Shown: piece after piece, positions 40,520 to 50,339 of the stretch | Numbering within the stretch: the stretch's first letter is position 1 | Layout: each line of letters starts with the position of its first letter | Source of the DNA: Pelomonas sp963422775 | GTDB taxonomy: Bacteria > Pseudomonadota > Gammaproteobacteria > Burkholderiales > Burkholderiaceae_C | Length of the DNA: 64,000 nt | Direction: 5' to 3' | Assembly (NCBI GenBank): GCA_963422775.4 | Contig: CAUJSJ030000062.1 | Span: forward strand, 62,001-126,000 | Notes under the pieces: model-generated | What the model was told of the DNA's origin: nothing | Databases searched by the model: none | Seen by the model: only the letters and a program-made list of their open reading frames with translations | Position numbers and translations under genes: made by a program

Positions 40520-43080
40520 CGGGCATGAAACTCTGGGCCGCCATCTCCTGGCCGGCCTGGCGCGACCAGCCTGGTCGCGTCGTGTTGGCCATCGTCGCCG
40601 TCATGCTCGGCGTGGCACTGGCCTTCGGCGTGCATCTGCTCAACGGCGCGGCCCTCACCGAGTTCGCCCGCGCGGCCCGCGGCGTCAACGGCCAGCCCGA
40701 CCTGATCCTGCGCGCCCGCTCCGGCCCACTGACCGATGCCGACTTCGCCGAGTTGCTCAACCGGCCCGAGGTGGCCGCCGCCAGCCCCGTCGTCGAGGCC
40801 CAGGCGCTGTGGCCCGGCCAGTCCGGGCCGGATGGCCGTGGCCTGTCCATCCACCTCATCGGCCTGGACCCGCTGGCCCTGCTGGCCTCGGCGGCCGATG
40901 GCCACCCGCTGGCGCCGGAGCTGACGCCGCAGATCGAAGGCGGCCCCGCCCAGGCGTTGGCCGCCAACACCGTGCATCTGAACGCCGCCGCCCGCGCCCG
41001 CCTGCCCAAGGGGGCGACGAGCCTGGCGCTGCGCCTGCCCCAGCCCGGTGGCGGTGCGCCGCGCGATATCGAGCTGGCCATCGGCGGCCGCGTTGCCGCC
41101 GGCACCACCCCGCTGGGCGTGCTGGACATTGCCGACGCGCAGGTGGTGTTCAACCGCCTGGACAGCCTGGACCGCATCGACCTGCAGCTCGCGCCCGGCG
41201 TGGACGCCGCCGCGTGGGCCGCCAAACTGCCCTCACGCTGGCAGGCCACGCCGCCCGACGACGAAGGCGCACGCCTGTCCGACCTGACGCGCGCCTACCG
41301 CGTCAACCTCGGGCTGCTGTCGCTGATGGCGCTGTTCACGGGCAGCTTCCTCGTCTACGCGGTGCTGTCGCTGGCCACCGCCCAGCGCCTGCCGCAGTGG
41401 GCGCTGGTGGGCGTGCTGGGCGTGTCGGCGCGCATGCGCTGGCGGCTGATCCTGATGGAGGGGCTGATCATCGGCGTTGCTGGCACGCTGCTGGGCCTGG
41501 CCCTGGGCGCGGGCCTGGCCGCCGGTGCGCTGAAGCTGCTCGGCAGCGACCTCGGTCTGCACGCTGCCGGTGACTCGTCGGCCGAGCTGCTGTGGCGCCA
41601 GCCGCTGGTGCTGCCGGCGCTGGTCTACGGGGCCCTGGGCCTGGCCGCGGCCCTGGTCGCCGCGCTCGCGCCGGCGCTGACGGTGCGGCGCATCGAACCC
41701 GCCCTCGTACTCAAAGGCCTGGGCCTGCCGGCGAGCCGCACGCTGCCGGCCTGGGTCGGTGGCGGGCTGCTGGCGCTGGGGGCGGCGCTGGCCCGGTTGC
41801 CTCCGGTGTGGGGCGACACGCCGGTGGCGGCGTATCTCTCCATGCTCTGCCTGCTGATGGGTGGCCTGGCCTTGGTGCCAGCCCTGGTGCGTGGCATGAC
41901 GGCGGCGCTTGCCGCGCTGCCCGAAACGACGCGGGGCGCGCTGCTGCTGCTGGCCCGCGAACGCAGCCGCGACCAGGCGACCGAGGCGCGCCGGTCCCTC
42001 GCCGGCGTGCTCGTCGCGCTGGCGCTGGCCGTGGCGATGACGGTGATGATCGGCAGCTTTCGCGAGTCGCTGATGCGCTGGCTGGACGAGGCGCTGCCGG
42101 CCGACCTCTACGTTCGCAGCGCGCTGCGTGGCGCGAGCGGTATGCCGGCACCGCTGCCGCCGGCGTTGCTGGCGGCCCTGCCCCGCCTGCCCGAAGTGGC
42201 CCGCACCGCGCCGCAGCGCACCGCCCGCCTGCGCCTGGCACCCGGCGCCGACGCGGTGGCGCTGACGGCGCGCGATGTGGCTGCCGGCAGCCTGCCCCTG
42301 GTCGAGCGCTGGAGCGGCAGCGTGGCGGCAGATGCCCTGCCCGTCTGGGTCAACGAGATGGCCCGCGACCGCGACGGGCTGGTGCCGGGCCACATCTTCT
42401 CCGCCGAGCTGGCCGACGGCGGTCGCGTCGTCAAGCTGCAGGTGCTGGGCATCTGGCGCGACTACGCCCGACAGAGCACGGCGGTGTGGATGGCCCTGGC
42501 CGACTACCGCCGCGTCAGCGGCGACGACACGTCGACGGAAGTCGCGCTGTGGCTGGCGCCCGGCCAGACGCTGGACGCCGCGCGCGAGGCCGTGCGCAAG
42601 CTCGGCGGCGAGGATGTCGAGATGGCCGCGGCGGGCGAGCTGCGCACGCTGTCGCTGAAGATCTTCGACCGCAGCTTCGCCATCACCGTCTGGCTGCAGG
42701 CCGTGGCGCTGGCCGTGGGGCTGTTCGGCGTCGTCGCCAGCCAGTCGGCCCAGGCACTGGCGCGCAAGCGCGAGTTCGGGCTGCTGCGACATCTCGGCCT
42801 GTCGCGCCGCCAGCTGATGCGGCTGCTGCTCATCGAGGCCAGCCTCGCGGGCGGCGCGGGTGCACTGGCCGGGCTGGCGCTGGGCCTCGGCTTGAGCGTC
42901 GTGCTCGTCTTCGTCGTGAACCCGCAGAGCTTTCACTGGAGCATGGAGATGCACCTCCCCGTCGCTCGGCTGGCGAGCCTGGTCGGCCTGGCCTTTGCCG
43001 CAGCCGTGGGCGCGTCGCTGCTGGCTGGAAGGCAGGCACTGGGCGCAGACGCAGTGCGCGCCGTGAGGGAGGACGCATGA
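40516..43080 (+). CDS. FtsX-like ABC permease (YbbP type)
   Basis: An 854-residue protein with two FtsX-type permease halves: TM1 near 20-40, a large periplasmic domain, then TM clusters around 270-380, 410-480 and 735-845, giving about ten segments as in YbbP. It is the partner of the preceding ATPase. YbbAP-type transporters are thought to move or extract lipids or hydrophobic compounds at the inner membrane. The next gene, for an exported lipocalin-like protein, overlaps it by 4 bases and may encode the carrier. Confidence 0.88.
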   Translation: MTGMKLWAAISWPAWRDQPGRVVLAIVAVMLGVALAFGVHLLNGAALTEFARAARGVNGQPDLILRARSGPLTDADFAELLNRPEVAAASPVVEAQALWPGQSGPDGRGLSIHLIGLDPLALLASAADGHPLAPELTPQIEGGPAQALAANTVHLNAAARARLPKGATSLALRLPQPGGGAPRDIELAIGGRVAAGTTPLGVLDIADAQVVFNRLDSLDRIDLQLAPGVDAAAWAAKLPSRWQATPPDDEGARLSDLTRAYRVNLGLLSLMALFTGSFLVYAVLSLATAQRLPQWALVGVLGVSARMRWRLILMEGLIIGVAGTLLGLALGAGLAAGALKLLGSDLGLHAAGDSSAELLWRQPLVLPALVYGALGLAAALVAALAPALTVRRIEPALVLKGLGLPASRTLPAWVGGGLLALGAALARLPPVWGDTPVAAYLSMLCLLMGGLALVPALVRGMTAALAALPETTRGALLLLARERSRDQATEARRSLAGVLVALALAVAMTVMIGSFRESLMRWLDEALPADLYVRSALRGASGMPAPLPPALLAALPRLPEVARTAPQRTARLRLAPGADAVALTARDVAAGSLPLVERWSGSVAADALPVWVNEMARDRDGLVPGHIFSAELADGGRVVKLQVLGIWRDYARQSTAVWMALADYRRVSGDDTSTEVALWLAPGQTLDAAREAVRKLGGEDVEMAAAGELRTLSLKIFDRSFAITVWLQAVALAVGLFGVVASQSAQALARKREFGLLRHLGLSRRQLMRLLLIEASLAGGAGALAGLALGLGLSVVLVFVVNPQSFHWSMEMHLPVARLASLVGLAFAAAVGASLLAGRQALGADAVRAVREDA

Positions 43081-44135
43081 AGCGCCGCGTCCTGCTGCAA
43101 GGCGCTCTGCCGCTCGGGGTGCTCGCCGCCCTGCCCCTGCAGGCGCGTGCCGCGCTGAACTTCCCGCACGACTTCGGCGCCCACCCCGGTCAGGCCATCG
43201 AGTGGTGGTACCTGACCGGCCTGCTCGGCGACCGCGACGGCGCGCCCGCCCGCTACGGCTACCAGCTGACCTTCTTCCGCCTGCCCGGCCCCGCCGCGGC
43301 CGACCATCCCAGCGGCCTGGCCGCCAGACAGTTGCTGCTCGGCCATGTCGCCCTGTCCGATCTGGGCGCCAAGAAGCAGCGCCACGCCCAACGCCTGCTG
43401 CGCGCCCTGCCCGGCGCCGTGCACGCCATGGAGGGCGACTGCGACGTCAAGCTGCGCGACTGGACGCTCAAGCGCGAAGGCGACGGCCACCGCGCCCTCT
43501 TCAACGGGCCCGGCTTCGCGCTGGAGCTGGAGCTGTCCTCACCCGACGCGCCGCTGCTGCAAGGCGACGGCGGCCTGTCCCGCAAAGGCCCCAACCCCGC
43601 GCAGTTCAGCCGCTACTACTCGCGCCCCCAGCTCGCCACCCAGGCGGCGCTCGTGCTGGACGGTCAGCGCCACAGCCTGGCCGGCCGCGCCTGGCTGGAC
43701 CATGAATGGAGCGACAGCGTGCTCGGCGATTCGGTCGGCTGGGACTGGCTGGGCATCAATCTGCACGATGGCCGCGCGCTGACGCTGTTCCAGCTGCGCC
43801 GCAAGGACGGCACACGCGACTGGGCCGGCGGCAGCCTGCGCACGCCGGGCAGCGCCGACCGCAGCTTCGGACCCGACGAGGTCGCCATGACGCCCACGCG
43901 GCACTGGACCAGCCCCGCCACCGGCGCGCCCTGGCCCGTCGAATGGCGGCTGAAGAGCCCGGCTGGCGAGATGCTGTTGAGCGCAGCGTTCGACGCCCAG
44001 GAGATCGACGCGCGGCGCAGCAGCGGGTTGGTGTACTGGGAAGGCGTGGCCCGGCTGTTCGACCGTGAAAAGCGGCCACTGGGCGCCGGCTATCTGGAAT
44101 TGACCGGCTACGCAGGGCGACCGCCATTGCTGTGA
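43077..44135 (+). CDS. Exported lipocalin-like protein (AttH/CrtC family)
   Basis: A 352-residue protein. N-terminal signal with KRRVLLQGALPLGVLAALP, possibly Tat-like. The mature domain has PHDFGAHPGQAIEWWYLTG, YGYQLTFFRL, the central WLDHEWSDSVLGDSVGWDW and YWEGVARLF, which define the AttH/hydroxyneurosporene-synthase-like lipocalin family. CrtC members hydrate carotenoids, but most relatives next to LolD/FtsX-type ABC genes have no known enzyme role and may carry a lipid. Linked by ATGA and GTGA overlaps to its neighbours. Confidence 0.85.
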   Translation: MKRRVLLQGALPLGVLAALPLQARAALNFPHDFGAHPGQAIEWWYLTGLLGDRDGAPARYGYQLTFFRLPGPAAADHPSGLAARQLLLGHVALSDLGAKKQRHAQRLLRALPGAVHAMEGDCDVKLRDWTLKREGDGHRALFNGPGFALELELSSPDAPLLQGDGGLSRKGPNPAQFSRYYSRPQLATQAALVLDGQRHSLAGRAWLDHEWSDSVLGDSVGWDWLGINLHDGRALTLFQLRRKDGTRDWAGGSLRTPGSADRSFGPDEVAMTPTRHWTSPATGAPWPVEWRLKSPAGEMLLSAAFDAQEIDARRSSGLVYWEGVARLFDREKRPLGAGYLELTGYAGRPPLL

Positions 44136-45295
44136 CCCACAATCCGCGGCCCATGTCCTCGCTTGCTGCCCGACAACCCACACGCCCGACTTTTGGTTGG
44201 GACAACCTCTCGGGCGAGCGCGCCGCCGGCCTGCCTGCCGTCGACGACTTGCCCCACACCCGGCTGCTGACCAGCGGCCGTGCGGCGTTGTTCGCCGCGA
44301 TGAAGGCGCTCGGTGTCCAAGCCGGCGACAGCGTGCTGGCACCCAGCTATCACTGCCCGACGCTGGTCGCGCCGCTGCGCGCGGCCGGTGCGGCGGTGCA
44401 GTTCTATCCGCTGGGGCCCGACGGCTTGCCGGCACTGGATGCGATCACCCCGGCGCCGGGCACGCGCGCACTCGTCGTCGCCCAGCTTTTCGGCCTGCCG
44501 CGCTCGCTCGCCGCCGTGCGCGCCTGGTGCGACGCCCGCAGCATCGCGCTGGTGGAGGACTGCGCCCACAGCTTCTTCGGCCAGGCCGGCGAACGGCCGG
44601 TCGGGCACTGGGGCGACCTGGCGACGGCCAGCGTGTCCAAGTTTTTCCCGGTGTCGGAAGGCGGCCTGCTGGCCGCTGCCCAACCGCTTCCCGAGCAGAC
44701 GCTGCAGGCGACCGGCGCCAAACAGCAGCTCAAGGCCTGGATCGACCTGCTGGAGCGCGCCAGCGAGCAGGGCCGCCTGACCGGGCTGAACCTGCCGCTG
44801 CGCACGCTCTTTCGCCTGAAGAACGGCCCGCCACGCGCGCCCTCCGCGGGCGGCACAGCACGCGACATGAACGAGGCGGAGATGCTGGCCGACTGCGATC
44901 TGGCGCGCAGCGAGCAGGCACCACCGGTGCTGACCCAGCAGTTGTTCGGGCTGCCGCGCGCCCGCATCGTCGCGCGCCGCCGCGACCACTTCGACACGCT
45001 GTACCGGCTGACCCAGAAACTGCCCGGCGCCCGCCCGCTGTTCGGCCCGCTGCCGGCCCAGGCGGCGCCCTATGTCATGCCGCTGTGGGCGGACGAGCCC
45101 GAGCCGGTCTACGCAGCGCTGCGCGCGGCTGGCTGTGCGGTGTTCCGCTGGGACCGCGTCTGGCCCGGCGTGCCGGTCTTTCACGACGACCACGGCGCGC
45201 GCTGGCGCACTCACGTGCTGCAGCTGCTCTGCCACCAAGACCTTGACGACGCGATGCTGGCCCGCACCTGCGCCATCCTGACCGAGAAGCCATGA
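44132..45295 (+). CDS. DegT/DnrJ/EryC1/StrS aminotransferase family protein
   Basis: A 387-residue PLP-fold protein starting with GTG (44132) overlapping the upstream stop, or ATG at 44153. TSGRAALFAAMKALGV, SVLAPSYHCPTLVAPLRAAGA, VEDCAHSFFG with the PLP-contacting Asp, and SVSKFFPVSEGG with the Schiff-base Lys are present. These enzymes usually aminate keto-sugars in polysaccharide or natural-product pathways. No sugar genes are nearby, so its substrate may be tied to the cargo of the flanking ABC systems. Confidence 0.85.
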   Translation: MTHNPRPMSSLAARQPTRPTFGWDNLSGERAAGLPAVDDLPHTRLLTSGRAALFAAMKALGVQAGDSVLAPSYHCPTLVAPLRAAGAAVQFYPLGPDGLPALDAITPAPGTRALVVAQLFGLPRSLAAVRAWCDARSIALVEDCAHSFFGQAGERPVGHWGDLATASVSKFFPVSEGGLLAAAQPLPEQTLQATGAKQQLKAWIDLLERASEQGRLTGLNLPLRTLFRLKNGPPRAPSAGGTARDMNEAEMLADCDLARSEQAPPVLTQQLFGLPRARIVARRRDHFDTLYRLTQKLPGARPLFGPLPAQAAPYVMPLWADEPEPVYAALRAAGCAVFRWDRVWPGVPVFHDDHGARWRTHVLQLLCHQDLDDAMLARTCAILTEKP

Positions 45296-47094
45296 GTTCC
45301 ACGACCGACCGCCCCGCGTCCAAACAGGCCCGCTCGCTGAGCGGCCTGGCGCCCTTCCTGCGCCCCTACCGCGGCCGCATCGCGCTGGCCTTCGCGGCCC
45401 TGCTGCTGTCGGCCATGGCCACGCTGGCCTTTCCACTGGCGCTGCGCGGCCTCATCGACGCCGGCTTCGAGGCCGGCAACCCCGGCGAGCGGCTGATGGC
45501 GCTGCGCGAGCACTTCCTGGCGATGTTCGCCGTCGGCGCGGCGCTGGGCATCTTCTCGGCCTCGCGCTTCTACATGGTCACCTGGCTGGGCGAGCGCGTG
45601 ACGGCCGACCTGCGCAACGCCGTCTACACCCACGTGCTGCGCCAGAGCCCGGAGTTCTTCGAGACGACGCAGACCGGCGAGGTGCTGTCCCGCATCACGA
45701 CCGACACCACCGTCGTGCAGACCGTCGTCGGTTCCAGCCTGTCGATGGGCCTGCGCAACACGGTCATGGGCATCGGCGCGCTGGTCATGCTGATCGTGAC
45801 CAACCCCTACGTCATGGGCCAGGTGCTGGGCATCCTCGTGCTCATCGTCGCGCCGGCGCTGTACTTCGGCCGCCGCGTGAGGAAGTTGTCGCGCGCCAGC
45901 CAGGACCGCGTGGCCGACACCTCGGCCATCGCCGCCGAGATCCTGAACGCCGTCACCGTCGTGCAGAGCTACACGCAGGAGGGCGCCGAAGCGAAGCGCT
46001 TCGCCGCCGCCAGCGAGGCCGCCTTCGACACCGCCCGCAAGCGCACCCGCATCCGCAGCTTCCTGGTCGCCTTCATCATCACGGCCGTGTTCGGCGCGAT
46101 GCTGTGGGGCCTGTACCAGGGCACCCAGGCCGTCATCGCCGGCAAGATCTCGGCGGGGCACCTGGGGCAGACGGTCGTCTACGTGACGCTGCTCGTCAGC
46201 AGCGTGGCGGTGCTGGCCGAGGTCTGGGGCGATGTGCTGCGCGCTGCGGGCGCCACGGAGCGGCTCATCGAGCTGATGGAGGCGCGCTCACCGGTGGCCG
46301 AGCCCGCCATGCCCCAGTCGCTGCCAGCCACATCGGGCGGCAGCCGCGTGGAGTTCGACGCCATCACCTTCAACTACCCGTCCCGGCCGCTGACGGCGGC
46401 GCTGGACGCGCTGTCGCTGACCGTGCAGCCGGGCGAGACGGTGGCCCTCGTCGGCCCCAGCGGCGCTGGCAAGACGACGGTGTTCCAGCTGCTGCTGCGC
46501 TTTTATGACCCCCAGCATGGCCAGATCCTGCTGAACGGCGTGCCGACCCGCGAGCTGAGCCTGGCCGACCTGCGCGCCAACGTCGGCCTGGTGCCGCAGG
46601 ACAGCGTCATCTTCTCCACCACCGCGATGGAGAACATCCGCTACGGCCGCCCCAGCGCGACGGACGACGAAGTCATCGCGGCGGCCAGGGCCGCCTTTGC
46701 CGACGACTTCATCCGCGCCCTGCCTGAGGGCTACGCCAGCTTCCTGGGCGAGCGCGGCGTGCGCCTGTCGGGCGGCCAGCGCCAGCGCATCAGCATCGCG
46801 CGCGCCATGCTGAAGAACCCGCCGCTGCTGCTGCTGGACGAAGCCACCAGCGCGCTGGACGCCGAGAGCGAACGCGTCGTGCAGGCCGCGCTGGAGGCCG
46901 CCATGCAGCACCGCACGACGCTGGTCATCGCCCACCGGCTGGCCACCATCCAGAAGGCCGACCGCATCGTCGTGCTGGACGCCGGGTGCATCGTCGACAT
47001 CGGGCGGCATGACGAGCTGGTGGCGCGCGGTGGGCTCTATGCCAAGCTGGCGGCGATGCAGTTCGGCCTGCAGGCCGCTGAATCGAAGACCTGA
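45292..47094 (+). CDS. ABC exporter, fused TM-ATPase (MsbA-like)
   Basis: A 600-residue half-transporter. Six TM segments in residues about 25-320, then the nucleotide-binding domain with Walker A GPSGAGKTTVFQLLL, Q-loop VPQDSVIFSTTAMENI, signature LSGGQRQRISIARAML, Walker B LLLLDEATSALD and H-loop IAHRLAT. It should work as a homodimer and export a lipid or hydrophobic molecule. It overlaps the aminotransferase gene by 4 bases and ends the strictly overlapped run. Confidence 0.92.
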   Translation: MSSTTDRPASKQARSLSGLAPFLRPYRGRIALAFAALLLSAMATLAFPLALRGLIDAGFEAGNPGERLMALREHFLAMFAVGAALGIFSASRFYMVTWLGERVTADLRNAVYTHVLRQSPEFFETTQTGEVLSRITTDTTVVQTVVGSSLSMGLRNTVMGIGALVMLIVTNPYVMGQVLGILVLIVAPALYFGRRVRKLSRASQDRVADTSAIAAEILNAVTVVQSYTQEGAEAKRFAAASEAAFDTARKRTRIRSFLVAFIITAVFGAMLWGLYQGTQAVIAGKISAGHLGQTVVYVTLLVSSVAVLAEVWGDVLRAAGATERLIELMEARSPVAEPAMPQSLPATSGGSRVEFDAITFNYPSRPLTAALDALSLTVQPGETVALVGPSGAGKTTVFQLLLRFYDPQHGQILLNGVPTRELSLADLRANVGLVPQDSVIFSTTAMENIRYGRPSATDDEVIAAARAAFADDFIRALPEGYASFLGERGVRLSGGQRQRISIARAMLKNPPLLLLDEATSALDAESERVVQAALEAAMQHRTTLVIAHRLATIQKADRIVVLDAGCIVDIGRHDELVARGGLYAKLAAMQFGLQAAESKT

Positions 47095-47113
47095 ACCCTG
47101 GGGAGGGTGTGAC

Positions 47114-49021
47114 ATGAGGATTGCCGCGCTTTGCCGTGTCGTCGGCGGCCTGGCCTTGAGCGCGCTGGCGCATGCACAGACGCCGGCACCGTTGTCCATC
47201 ACCGATGCGACGCGACCACCACTGGTGGTGCAGGCTGCGATCTCGCCCGATGGCCGCCACGTCATCGCGCTGATGAACCGGCGCTACGGCACCGGCGTGA
47301 TGCTGGTCAACACCGACGACTTCTCGCACCGAGACATCATCTTCGGCAAGTGGGAGCGCGACGCCGGCTATCTTTTCGCCCGCTACCCGCGCCAGCTGGG
47401 CTGGATCACATCGGGCATCTTTGCCGTCAATTACGGCGCCGTCGCCTCGTCGCACGACCTCAGTGGCAAGCGTCTGGCGAATCTCGGCACCTGGACGCTG
47501 GGCAAGGCCGTGCCGGGCGACCCGCAATCGACGGCGGTGCTGGCCTTCGATGACTTCAAGCACCGCAAGCTGGCCGTGTTCGATGCCCGCAACGGGCGCA
47601 GCCGCGCACTGTCCTACCCGATGTCGGGCGATCCGATGGACTGGGCGCTGGACGCCACCGGCCGGCTGCGCATGCTGACGCTGGCCAACTCCGAGTTCTG
47701 GAACGACAGGACGCTGCTGTCGCACTGGTACCGGGGGCCGGTGTCGGACGAATGGGTCAAGCTCGATGAGTTCAATGTCACCGAGGAGCGCTGGCAGCCG
47801 CTCGCCGCCTCGGCCAGCGCCGACGAGCTGACGGTGCTGTCACGCGAAGGTCGCGACACCTGGGCCATCTTCCGCTACGACCCCGTGCACAAGCAGCGCG
47901 GCGAGATGCTGGCCGGCGACGCCCAGGTCGACATCACCTATGCCGACGGCGACGCCGGCGACGGCAGCTACCGACGCTTCTACAAGGGCGGCATGAAGCC
48001 GGTTGCCCAATGGCTGGATGCTCGCTGGGCCGCGCTGCAGGCCGCCATCGACGAGGCCCTGCCCGGCAAGGTCAACCGCCTCTCGGGCAGCGACCCCAAG
48101 GGTCGTGTGCTCGTGCAGTCGTACAGCGACGCCGACCCGGGCGTCTGGTATGTGCTGGACGCGGCGACGATGAAGATGCGCCTGCTGCTGGAGGCGCGGC
48201 CCGACATCGACCCGGCGCAGATGCGGCCGATGGAGGCGATGGCCTACACGGCGCCTGACGGATTGAGCATCCCGGCCTTCCTGACGAAGCCGACCGCCGG
48301 CCAGGGGCCCTGGCCGCTCGTCGTCATGGTGCACGGCGGCCCCTTCGTGCGCGACCACTGGGGCTGGGACGCCGACACCCAGCTGCTCGCCAGCCGCGGC
48401 TACGCGGTGTTCCAGCCCCAGTTCCGTGGCTCTGCCGGCTTCGGCAAGGCCTTCGAGCAGGCCGGCTTCGGCCAATGGGGCCTGGCCATGCAGGATGACA
48501 TCACCGCCGGCGTGCAGCACCTCATCCGCACCGGCGTGGCCGACCCACGGCGCATCTGCATCTACGGCGCAAGCTACGGTGGCTATGCGGCCGTCTGGGG
48601 GCTGATCAAGACGCCCGAGCTCTATCGCTGCGGCGTCAGCTTTGCCGGCGTGTCGGACATCGCCCAGCTGTACTCGGACGATTCCGACTTCACCAAGATC
48701 ACGCGGGAGACGAGCCGGCTGCGCGTCGGCGACCCGGAGAAGGACCGCGCGCGGCTGGACGCGGTCTCGCCACTCAAGCATGCGGCCCGAATCCAGGCGC
48801 CGCTGCTGATCGCGCATGGCGACGATGACGTGCGCGTGCTGATCGGCCACAGCGAGCGGATGATGAAGGCCATGGACAAGGCCGGTCGACCCTATGAATG
48901 GCTGCTGCTGAAGAACGAAGGCCACGGCCTGAGCACCGAGCAGAGCATGGCGCTGTTTACGACCCGGCTGCTCGACTTCATCGACCGGCACATCGGCGAC
49001 AAGGCCGGGCAGCCCCGCTGA
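47114..49021 (+). CDS. S9 family prolyl oligopeptidase-like serine peptidase
   Basis: A 635-residue protein. Signal peptide 1-20 (...LSALAHA). A beta-propeller (about 35-370) precedes an alpha/beta-hydrolase domain with VHGGPFVRDHWGWD, the nucleophile in YGASYGGYAAVWG, Asp in HGDDDVRVLIGHS and His in LKNEGHGLS. Predicted periplasmic dipeptidyl or acylaminoacyl peptidase. The ATG at 47114 follows a gggagggtgtgac leader 20 bases after the ABC exporter, so it may be transcribed with it. Confidence 0.9.
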   Translation: MRIAALCRVVGGLALSALAHAQTPAPLSITDATRPPLVVQAAISPDGRHVIALMNRRYGTGVMLVNTDDFSHRDIIFGKWERDAGYLFARYPRQLGWITSGIFAVNYGAVASSHDLSGKRLANLGTWTLGKAVPGDPQSTAVLAFDDFKHRKLAVFDARNGRSRALSYPMSGDPMDWALDATGRLRMLTLANSEFWNDRTLLSHWYRGPVSDEWVKLDEFNVTEERWQPLAASASADELTVLSREGRDTWAIFRYDPVHKQRGEMLAGDAQVDITYADGDAGDGSYRRFYKGGMKPVAQWLDARWAALQAAIDEALPGKVNRLSGSDPKGRVLVQSYSDADPGVWYVLDAATMKMRLLLEARPDIDPAQMRPMEAMAYTAPDGLSIPAFLTKPTAGQGPWPLVVMVHGGPFVRDHWGWDADTQLLASRGYAVFQPQFRGSAGFGKAFEQAGFGQWGLAMQDDITAGVQHLIRTGVADPRRICIYGASYGGYAAVWGLIKTPELYRCGVSFAGVSDIAQLYSDDSDFTKITRETSRLRVGDPEKDRARLDAVSPLKHAARIQAPLLIAHGDDDVRVLIGHSERMMKAMDKAGRPYEWLLLKNEGHGLSTEQSMALFTTRLLDFIDRHIGDKAGQPR

Positions 49022-49031
49022 TAATTCCGCC

Positions 49032-49844
49032 ATGCTCCAGACCGCCTCCTCGTCCCAATACGAAGACTTCATGCGCCACGTGTTCGAGCATGGCGTGCAG
49101 AAGAGCGACCGCACCGGCACTGGCACGCGCAGCGTGTTCGGCCACCAGATGCGCTTCGACCTTGCCGTGGGCTTCCCGCTGGTGACGACGAAGAAGGTGC
49201 ACCTGAAGTCCATCGTGCTGGAACTGCTGTGGTTCCTGCGCGGAGAAAGCAACGCCCGCTGGCTGCAGGAGCGCGGCGTGACGATCTGGAACGAGTGGGC
49301 GCGCGAGGACGGCGACCTCGGGCCGGTGTACGGCGTGCAGTGGCGCAGCTGGCCGACACCGGACGGTGGTCACATCGACCAGATCGCCGAGGTGGTGAAG
49401 CAGCTGAAAACCAACCCGGACAGCCGCCGCATCATCGTCAGCGCCTGGAACGTGGCCGACCTGCCGAAGATGGCGCTGATGCCCTGTCACGCCTTCTTCC
49501 AGTTCTACGTGGCGGACGGCAAGCTCAGCTGCCAGCTCTACCAGCGCAGCGCCGACATCTTCCTGGGGGTGCCGTTCAACATCGCAAGCTATGCGCTGCT
49601 GACGATGATGCTGGCCCAGCAGTGCGACCTGCAACTCGGTGACTTCATCTGGACGGGCGGCGACTGCCACATCTACGACAACCACGTGGAGCAGGTACAG
49701 ACCCAGCTCGCCCGCGAGCCGCGGCCCTACCCATTGATGACGATCAAGCGCCGGCCGGCGTCGATCTTCGACTACGAGTTCGAGGACTTCGAGCTGAGCG
49801 GCTACGACCCGCATCCGGCCATCAAGGCGCCGGTGGCGGTATGA
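49032..49844 (+). CDS. thyA: Thymidylate synthase
   Basis: A 270-residue protein. DRTGTGTRSVFGHQMRFDL, ELLWFLRGESNARWL, GPVYGVQWRSW, active-site Cys in ALMPCHAFFQFYV, LSCQLYQRSADIFLGVPFNIA and GDCHIYDNH are all in place. It methylates dUMP to dTMP with methylene-tetrahydrofolate, giving dihydrofolate for the overlapping folA product. Complete and normal length. Confidence 0.98.
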   Translation: MLQTASSSQYEDFMRHVFEHGVQKSDRTGTGTRSVFGHQMRFDLAVGFPLVTTKKVHLKSIVLELLWFLRGESNARWLQERGVTIWNEWAREDGDLGPVYGVQWRSWPTPDGGHIDQIAEVVKQLKTNPDSRRIIVSAWNVADLPKMALMPCHAFFQFYVADGKLSCQLYQRSADIFLGVPFNIASYALLTMMLAQQCDLQLGDFIWTGGDCHIYDNHVEQVQTQLAREPRPYPLMTIKRRPASIFDYEFEDFELSGYDPHPAIKAPVAV

Positions 49845-50335
49845 GCCGGATCACGCTCGTCGCGGCTGTGGCCCGCGACCAAGCCATCGGCCGCGACAAC
49901 GCGCTGCTCTGGCGCCTGCCCGAGGACATGGCGCGCTTCAAGGCAGTGACTGCAGGCAAGCCTGTCGTCATGGGGCGGAAAACCTGGGATTCGATTCCGC
50001 CCAAGTTCCGCCCGCTGCCGGGGCGGCGCAACCTCGTCGTGAGCCGCCGCGCGACCGAACTGCCCGGCGCCGAGGTGTTCGCGAGCCTGGATGCAGCGCT
50101 GGCCGTCTGCGCGGCCGAGCCTGAGGTCTGCGTCATCGGCGGCGGCGAGATCTACGCGCTGGCCTTGCCGCGGGCTGACAAGCTGGCGCTGACCGAGGTG
50201 GATGCCGTCTTCCCTGATGCGGACCGGCATTTCCCCGCCTGGCCGCGAGATCAATTCATCGAAGCCCACCGAGACGCGCGAACCAGCGCGACCGGCGTGA
50301 ACTTCGACTTCGTCGACTATCTGCGCAAGGAGTAA
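49841..50335 (+). CDS. folA: Dihydrofolate reductase
   Basis: A 164-residue protein. AVARDQAIGRDNALLWRLPEDM contains the Asp that protonates folate (ALLWRLPED...). VVMGRKTWDSIP, LPGRRNLVVSR and VIGGGEIYALAL complete the family pattern. It regenerates tetrahydrofolate with NADPH. The start overlaps the thyA stop (ATGA), the classic thyA-folA pair. Confidence 0.97.
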   Translation: MSRITLVAAVARDQAIGRDNALLWRLPEDMARFKAVTAGKPVVMGRKTWDSIPPKFRPLPGRRNLVVSRRATELPGAEVFASLDAALAVCAAEPEVCVIGGGEIYALALPRADKLALTEVDAVFPDADRHFPAWPRDQFIEAHRDARTSATGVNFDFVDYLRKE

Positions 50336-50339
50336 ATAC

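Noticed and set aside
41233..42954. A long minus-strand open frame opposite the FtsX-type permease
   Set aside because: Its composition is antisense-like (Gln/Arg/His rich) and the plus-strand product is a clear permease.
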